A DNA stretch of 10,353 nucleotides from Rhodocyclaceae bacterium UBA1310 (GTDB lineage: Bacteria > Pseudomonadota > Gammaproteobacteria > Burkholderiales > Rhodocyclaceae), in the NCBI GenBank assembly GCA_002307175.1, contig DBTS01000021.1, forward strand, positions 1-10,353, read 5' to 3'. Made by a program: the position numbers and the translations under genes. The notes below the pieces were generated by a model. It worked only from the letters and a program-made list of their open reading frames with translations, had not been told where the DNA came from and ran no database searches. Below, piece after piece: positions 7,382-10,353 of the stretch (within the stretch, counting starts at the first letter, position 1; each line of letters opens with the position of its first letter).

Positions 7382-7707
7382 GCCTTTGCAAAATGCGGGC
7401 GGATGAGTCGCGGATGATCAGGATGTGCGGTACGGGCAGGCTTCAGGTGCGCGGAGAGTGACGCCGGGCGAGGGCTCTTTCGTGCAACGATACACGAGAT
7501 TTATTTGTTAAAAAAGATAAATTTAGCGATTTTAACGTTTTAGGGGCGGCAATCATTGTCAGGTCGGGTTTTGGGTTGCTACGGAGAAGACAAGGCACCC
7601 AGAGGCATAAGGGCTAGGGGTCTAGGGGCGTTGCGTAAATCGGAATACTGGAGAAGACCCATGGTCTTCGGGCGCAGTTCTTTGACTTCGCGACGGATAC
7701 CTGGCTG
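7382..7707. other. Gene-poor region between the diguanylate cyclase and the decayed gab locus
   Basis: I see no convincing gene here. An open frame on the plus strand runs through from 7556 into the MocR remnant, but its first ~88 codons do not resemble any protein. About 7497-7545 is very AT-rich and includes an ATTTAT/ATAAAT inverted pair (7499-7504, 7517-7522); it might be a promoter for the cyclase, but no clear -35/-10 pair was found. CTAGGGG is repeated at 7614-7620 and 7622-7628. A 7-bp hairpin at 7653-7669 is listed separately. Confidence 0.4.
7653..7669. repeat. Perfect 7-bp inverted repeat downstream of the gabT remnant
   Basis: GAAGACC and GGTCTTC are separated by three bases (CAT). 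It lies about 40 bases beyond the stop codon of the aminotransferase remnant on the minus strand, so it may be what is left of that gene's transcription terminator. It lacks a following T run on either strand, so an active terminator is doubtful. Confidence 0.35.
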
Positions 7708-7806
7708 TCAGGCGCTTGTGATGGTCGCCAGAGACGCCTCTATGATATCCAGCCTTTCATCGAGCACGGTTTCAGGGATGGTCAGCGGGATCATCACGCG
7801 TTGCAC
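7708..7806 (-). pseudogene. 3' remnant of a GabT-like class III aminotransferase
   Basis: Read on the minus strand, the last 32 codons before a TGA at 7708-7710 give VQRVMIPLTI, then PETVLDERLDIIEASLA, then TITSA. This closely resembles the C-terminus of 4-aminobutyrate aminotransferases and related class III PLP enzymes (E. coli GabT ends with NVLRILVPLTIEDAQI and a helix). Everything upstream is missing: the PLP lysine, the substrate-binding regions and the start. The frame runs a little further (to about 7839), but those codons overlap the regulator remnant on the other strand and do not look like GabT. The fragment is too short to function. Its position, back to back with a truncated MocR/GabR regulator, fits the usual divergent gabT-gabR arrangement. 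Confidence 0.7.
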
Positions 7807-7820
7807 ATCCAGGATCTTGA

Positions 7821-8671
7821 TCTGGGGGGCGCGTAACGTGCTGCGCGCAGCGGGGCTTGTTACCATGCCGATTGCCACCGACGATGCCGGAATGGCGCCG
7901 ACTGCCCTGGATTGGGAGACTCCACCGCGCCTGATCTACGTGTCACCTTCCAGCCAGTATCCGACCGGCTCGGTGCTGTCGCTGGAGCCTCGACTGGCGC
8001 TGCTGGCCGCAGCCGACGAAGCCGGGGCCTGGATCATCGAGGATGATTACGACAACGAGCAGCGCTACGACAACCGTGCTGTCGCCTCGCTCTTCGGGCT
8101 GGCGCGCAAGCAGCGGGTGATCTATCTTGGCACCTTCAGCAAGGTGATGTTTCCGGGTTTGCAATTGTCATACATGGTGCTGCCGGAAGATCTGACGAAT
8201 GTCTTCCAGATCGGCAATGCCGAACTCTATCGCGGCGGGCGCCTCATCGAGCAGGCTGTCCTTGCCGATTTTATGGCAGAGGGGTATTTCACCACACACA
8301 TCAAACGCATGCGCCAGGTCTACCGTGGGCGGTGCGATGTGCTCTGTGCCGAGATGGAGCGCAGGCATGGTGGTGCCGTCAGCCCTTCGGGCGGGCATGC
8401 CGGGCTACAGCTGCTCTATCACTTCAACTGCCCGATAGACGATACCATGGTGGCGTCACTGGCGCTGACGCGTGGCCTCGTGGTGCGCCCACTCTCGATG
8501 TATTATCAGGAGAAGGCCAATGTGCGCCAGGGCATGAATCTGGGTTACGGCGGCGTGCCTGTGGAGCGGATCGAATCCGCCATGCCCATTCTTGCGCAGG
8601 CGATTGAGGAGCAATTCCGCGCCTCTAGGGGGCGAGGGCTGGCATCCTCGGGAAGAGTTGCGACTTCATAG
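7821..8671 (+). pseudogene. 5'-truncated MocR/GabR-family regulator (aminotransferase-like domain only)
   Basis: From WGARNVLRAAG (7821) to the stop, the product matches the C-terminal aminotransferase-like part of MocR regulators. It contains PSSQYPTG, IIEDDYDNEQRY, the PLP lysine in LGTFSK, and a complete C-terminus with RPLSMYYQ and RQGMNLGYGG. The GntR-type winged helix-turn-helix (normally the first ~70 residues), the linker and the first part of the fold are absent. The frame happens to stay open upstream to 7556 (371 codons in all), but those added residues are not MocR-like and part of them is antisense to the gabT remnant. Several usual residues differ: FPxLRLGY reads FPGLQLSY, losing the Arg expected to contact the PLP phosphate; SHQYPTG reads SSQYPTG; AGLH reads AGLQ. 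Without a DNA-binding domain it cannot act as a normal regulator. A residual PLP-binding protein is possible but unlikely. Confidence 0.82.
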
Positions 8672-8830
8672 GGGGGGTCGGGCACCAATAATACCCACTT
8701 TGTATGAATGGTTTGGTGCTGCTGGCTGGCCGCTGACATTTGCCGGGTAGATCGGGTAAGCTGATGGAGCATTACACCCGTGGCAGAAAGCCACCCCGGC
8801 AATGTTGGAAATCAGCGGGCCGTCTGATCC

Positions 8831-9601
8831 ATGCGCATTCATCTGTTGTCCGATCTGCATCTGGAATTCGCCTCTTATGCACCCCAGGTGCATGATGCGG
8901 ATGTGACAGTGCTGGCGGGTGATATCCATACCAAGGGGCGCAGCGTAGCTTGGGCGCTGGCAGCATTTCCGGGGCGGGTGCTGGTCGTGCCGGGCAATCA
9001 TGAATATTATGGCGGGCATCTGCAGCGCACCCTGGCGAAGATGCGCGGCATGGCGAACGGGCGCGTTCAGGTGCTTGATCGCGATAATGTGGTGATTGAT
9101 GGCGTGCGCTTTCTGGGCGCTACGGCATGGACTGATTTCCAGTGCGTTGAAGACTGGCGCCAGGCACAGAGTGTGGCCAGTCAGCGCATGAACGATTACC
9201 GGATGATCCGCTGCCAGCGCGAGGGGCGCGAATTTGCGCGAATGACACCGGCAGTCCTTGCTGCGGAAGCCGCAACGGCGAGGCTGTGGCTGCGAGAGCA
9301 GATTGCGATCCCCCATCCCGGGCCAACGGTGGTGATTACGCATCACGCGCCTAGCGTTCGCTCACTGCCCGGAGAGCGAATCGGAGAAGCCGTAGATGCT
9401 TCGTACGCCAACTCCTGGGATGATCTTTTCGATCCCGCTGTGGTGCTCTGGCTGCATGGCCACACCCACTATCCCGTGGATTACATGGCAAATGTCACCC
9501 GTGTGGTGAGCAATCCGCGTGGCTATCCTGGCGAAGAGTCTGAAAGGTTCAACCCTGAACTGGTGCTGGAAATTCCTCCGGAAGCGGGCATTGTGACCTG
9601 A
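8831..9601 (+). CDS. Calcineurin-like metallophosphoesterase
   Basis: 256 aa, cytoplasmic, with no signal peptide. The two-metal phosphoesterase motifs are complete and in order: Asp8 and His10 (LSDLHLEF), Asp31 (LAGDIH), Asn56-His57 (PGNHEYY), His171 (ITHHAPS), and His211/His213 (WLHGHTHYPVDY). The spacing and length suit the stand-alone bacterial family that hydrolyses phosphomonoesters or phosphodiesters; the natural substrate cannot be told from sequence. The start is fixed by the first beta strand beginning at MRIHLLSD, although the ribosome site before it is weak. It follows the regulator remnant by 159 bases with no gene between. A YhcH-family gene follows 136 bases later on the same strand. 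They could be co-transcribed, but the gap and the hairpin between them leave this open. Confidence 0.9.
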   Translation: MRIHLLSDLHLEFASYAPQVHDADVTVLAGDIHTKGRSVAWALAAFPGRVLVVPGNHEYYGGHLQRTLAKMRGMANGRVQVLDRDNVVIDGVRFLGATAWTDFQCVEDWRQAQSVASQRMNDYRMIRCQREGREFARMTPAVLAAEAATARLWLREQIAIPHPGPTVVITHHAPSVRSLPGERIGEAVDASYANSWDDLFDPAVVLWLHGHTHYPVDYMANVTRVVSNPRGYPGEESERFNPELVLEIPPEAGIVT

Positions 9602-9678
9602 TGGCTTCTTCCTGCCGGATATCGGGAGCCCGTGATTTCTCTTACCGGGCGGTTTCTCCCTCGGTTACACTGGCTCTC

Positions 9679-9706
9679 CTCCCGGCAGGCTGCGGCAGCC
9701 CGGGAG
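9679..9706. repeat. GC-rich bulged hairpin between two plus-strand genes
   Basis: CTCCCG (9679-9684) pairs with CGGGAG (9701-9706), and GGCTG (9688-9692) pairs with CAGCC (9696-9700) around a CGG loop, leaving a 3-base bulge (GCA). It ends 31 bases before the YhcH-family start. No T run follows, so a standard terminator is unlikely. It could shape the mRNA leader or be a small repeat. Confidence 0.4.
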
Positions 9707-9737
9707 TGCAACGTGTAGAGTAGAGGAGATTCTCATC

Positions 9738-10208
9738 ATGATTCTAGGCACACTGAGCCAATTGAATGCCTATCAGAAGCAGTTGCCAGCGGCAGTGATC
9801 CGTGCGGTGGAAAAACTGCTCAGCCGTGATCTTGCGGAACTGGCGCCAGGGCGGTATGAGTTTGAGGGCAGTCAGTCCTATTTCATGATCCAGGAGCCGG
9901 AAACCCGTGCCCTGGAGGCTACGCGCCATGAGGCACACCGCACTTACGCCGATGTGCAGATCGTTTTGCGTGGGGTGGAGCGCTTTGGCGTGGCACCAGT
10001 CGATCCTGCCTTGCCTCCGACGGATGATCGCTTCGAGAAATCTGACATCGCCTTTTACCCGCAGCCAGCCAATGAATCCTTCGTGGATGTCGGCGCCGGC
10101 ATGTTCGTGGTGTTTTATCCTGGTGAATTCCACCGCCCGGCAATTGCCGTCGGCTCGCCGGCGAAGATTCGCAAAGCGGTCATCAAGATTCATTCCAGCG
10201 AGTTCTGA
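9738..10208 (+). CDS. YhcH/YjgK/YiaL (EbgC-like) family protein
   Basis: 156 aa, a small cytoplasmic cupin-like beta-barrel protein of the DUF386 family. Members include YhcH (sialic acid catabolism locus), YiaL, and EbgC, the small subunit of the evolved beta-galactosidase. Several bind a metal and are thought to act on sugars, possibly as anomerases or mutarotases. Family blocks are RHEAHRTYADVQIVLRG (63-79, with Glu65, His67, Asp72, Gln74) and FYPGEFHRPAIAV (126-138, with His132). The start has AGGAG 9 bases upstream. The usual family C-terminus (K..VIKI) is reached at about residue 151; the final residues are HSSEF. The TGA stop (10206-10208) lies inside the first bases of the palindromic repeat. 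No sugar transporter or glycosidase gene is nearby, so the substrate is unknown. Confidence 0.87.
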   Translation: MILGTLSQLNAYQKQLPAAVIRAVEKLLSRDLAELAPGRYEFEGSQSYFMIQEPETRALEATRHEAHRTYADVQIVLRGVERFGVAPVDPALPPTDDRFEKSDIAFYPQPANESFVDVGAGMFVVFYPGEFHRPAIAVGSPAKIRKAVIKIHSSEF

Positions 10209-10353
10209 GAGGCTGTTCATGATCTTACTGCGAGGGCGTGATCGGGCTTCATGCGCTGCTCGAAATCCTCATTTATTCAAATAAACTCCGGTTTCTGCGC
10301 TGCTCTTCAGCCCGCTGACGCCCTCTCGCTACAGATCGTGAACAGCCTCTCAG
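10205..10353. mobile_element. MITE-like palindromic repeat (second, fuller copy)
   Basis: The sequence starts with CTGAGAGGCTGTTCATGATC and ends with the near-exact reverse complement, GATCGTGAACAGCCTCTCAG. The outer 21 bases of the two arms match at 20 positions. Looser complementarity continues inward (CGAGGGCGT/ACGCCCTCTCG, GCGCTGCT/GCGC) to an AT-rich centre (ATTTATTCAAATAAA, about 10271-10285). It is 149 bp long, with no room for a protein. It matches the partial copy at 1-104. The right side ends at the window edge, so target-site duplications cannot be assessed. It carries the stop codon of the YhcH-family gene and could fold into a long hairpin that ends or protects that transcript. 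The family is unrecognised. Confidence 0.75.

Noticed and set aside
7614..7628. CTAGGGG doublet as a repeat array
   Set aside because: There are only two 7-base units separated by one base, too few to call a tandem array or CRISPR.
7556..7820. N-terminal 88 codons of the 371-codon frame leading into the MocR remnant, as a real protein start
   Set aside because: The residues resemble no GntR helix-turn-helix or MocR linker, and part of the stretch is antisense to the GabT remnant. It is an accidental open extension.
8666..9346. 226-codon minus-strand frame
   Set aside because: It is antisense to the metallophosphoesterase, which has all its metal-binding motifs. The translation, rich in His, Cys and Pro, looks like a shadow frame.

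Overview
The window looks like the chromosome of a Betaproteobacterium, perhaps a Rhodocyclales or Burkholderiales relative. This rests on the fairly GC-rich coding sequence, the protein families present, and the mix of motility-type signalling with c-di-GMP signalling. The placement is inferred from protein style and not tested. No tRNA, rRNA, CRISPR array or intact insertion sequence was seen.

Layout. The window opens inside one copy of a dispersed repeat (about 1-104) and closes with a fuller copy (10205-10353). The fuller copy is a long imperfect palindrome, MITE-like in form. From 210 to 4438 a minus-strand operon encodes a compact chemosensory-like pathway. In order of transcription it has a membrane-bound CheA-like kinase with an Hpt domain but no CheW domain, a single-domain CheY-type receiver, a short membrane-anchored protein carrying only the chemoreceptor signalling hairpin, and a CheC/CheX-type phosphatase. 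A 420-bp AT-rich intergenic region (4439-4858) separates this operon from a divergent COG3146 (FemAB-like) acyltransferase gene, 4859-6064. A seven-TM diguanylate cyclase (6101-7282, minus) converges on that gene.

From about 7700 to 8671 lies a decayed locus. The last ~33 codons of a GabT-like class III aminotransferase (minus) sit directly against the 3' two-thirds of a MocR/GabR-family regulator (plus). This is what a deletion of the middle of a divergent gabT-gabR pair would leave: both 5' ends and the shared promoter region are gone. Downstream are two intact plus-strand genes, a calcineurin-like metallophosphoesterase (8831-9601) and a YhcH/EbgC-family protein (9738-10208). The stop codon of the latter lies inside the end of the terminal palindromic repeat.

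How the genes work together. The kinase, receiver, receptor-like protein and phosphatase form a plausible self-contained phosphorelay: signal in the periplasm, His459 to Asp53, then dephosphorylation by the phosphatase. There is no CheR, CheB, CheW or output domain in the window. The remaining genes are functionally separate as far as the sequence shows.
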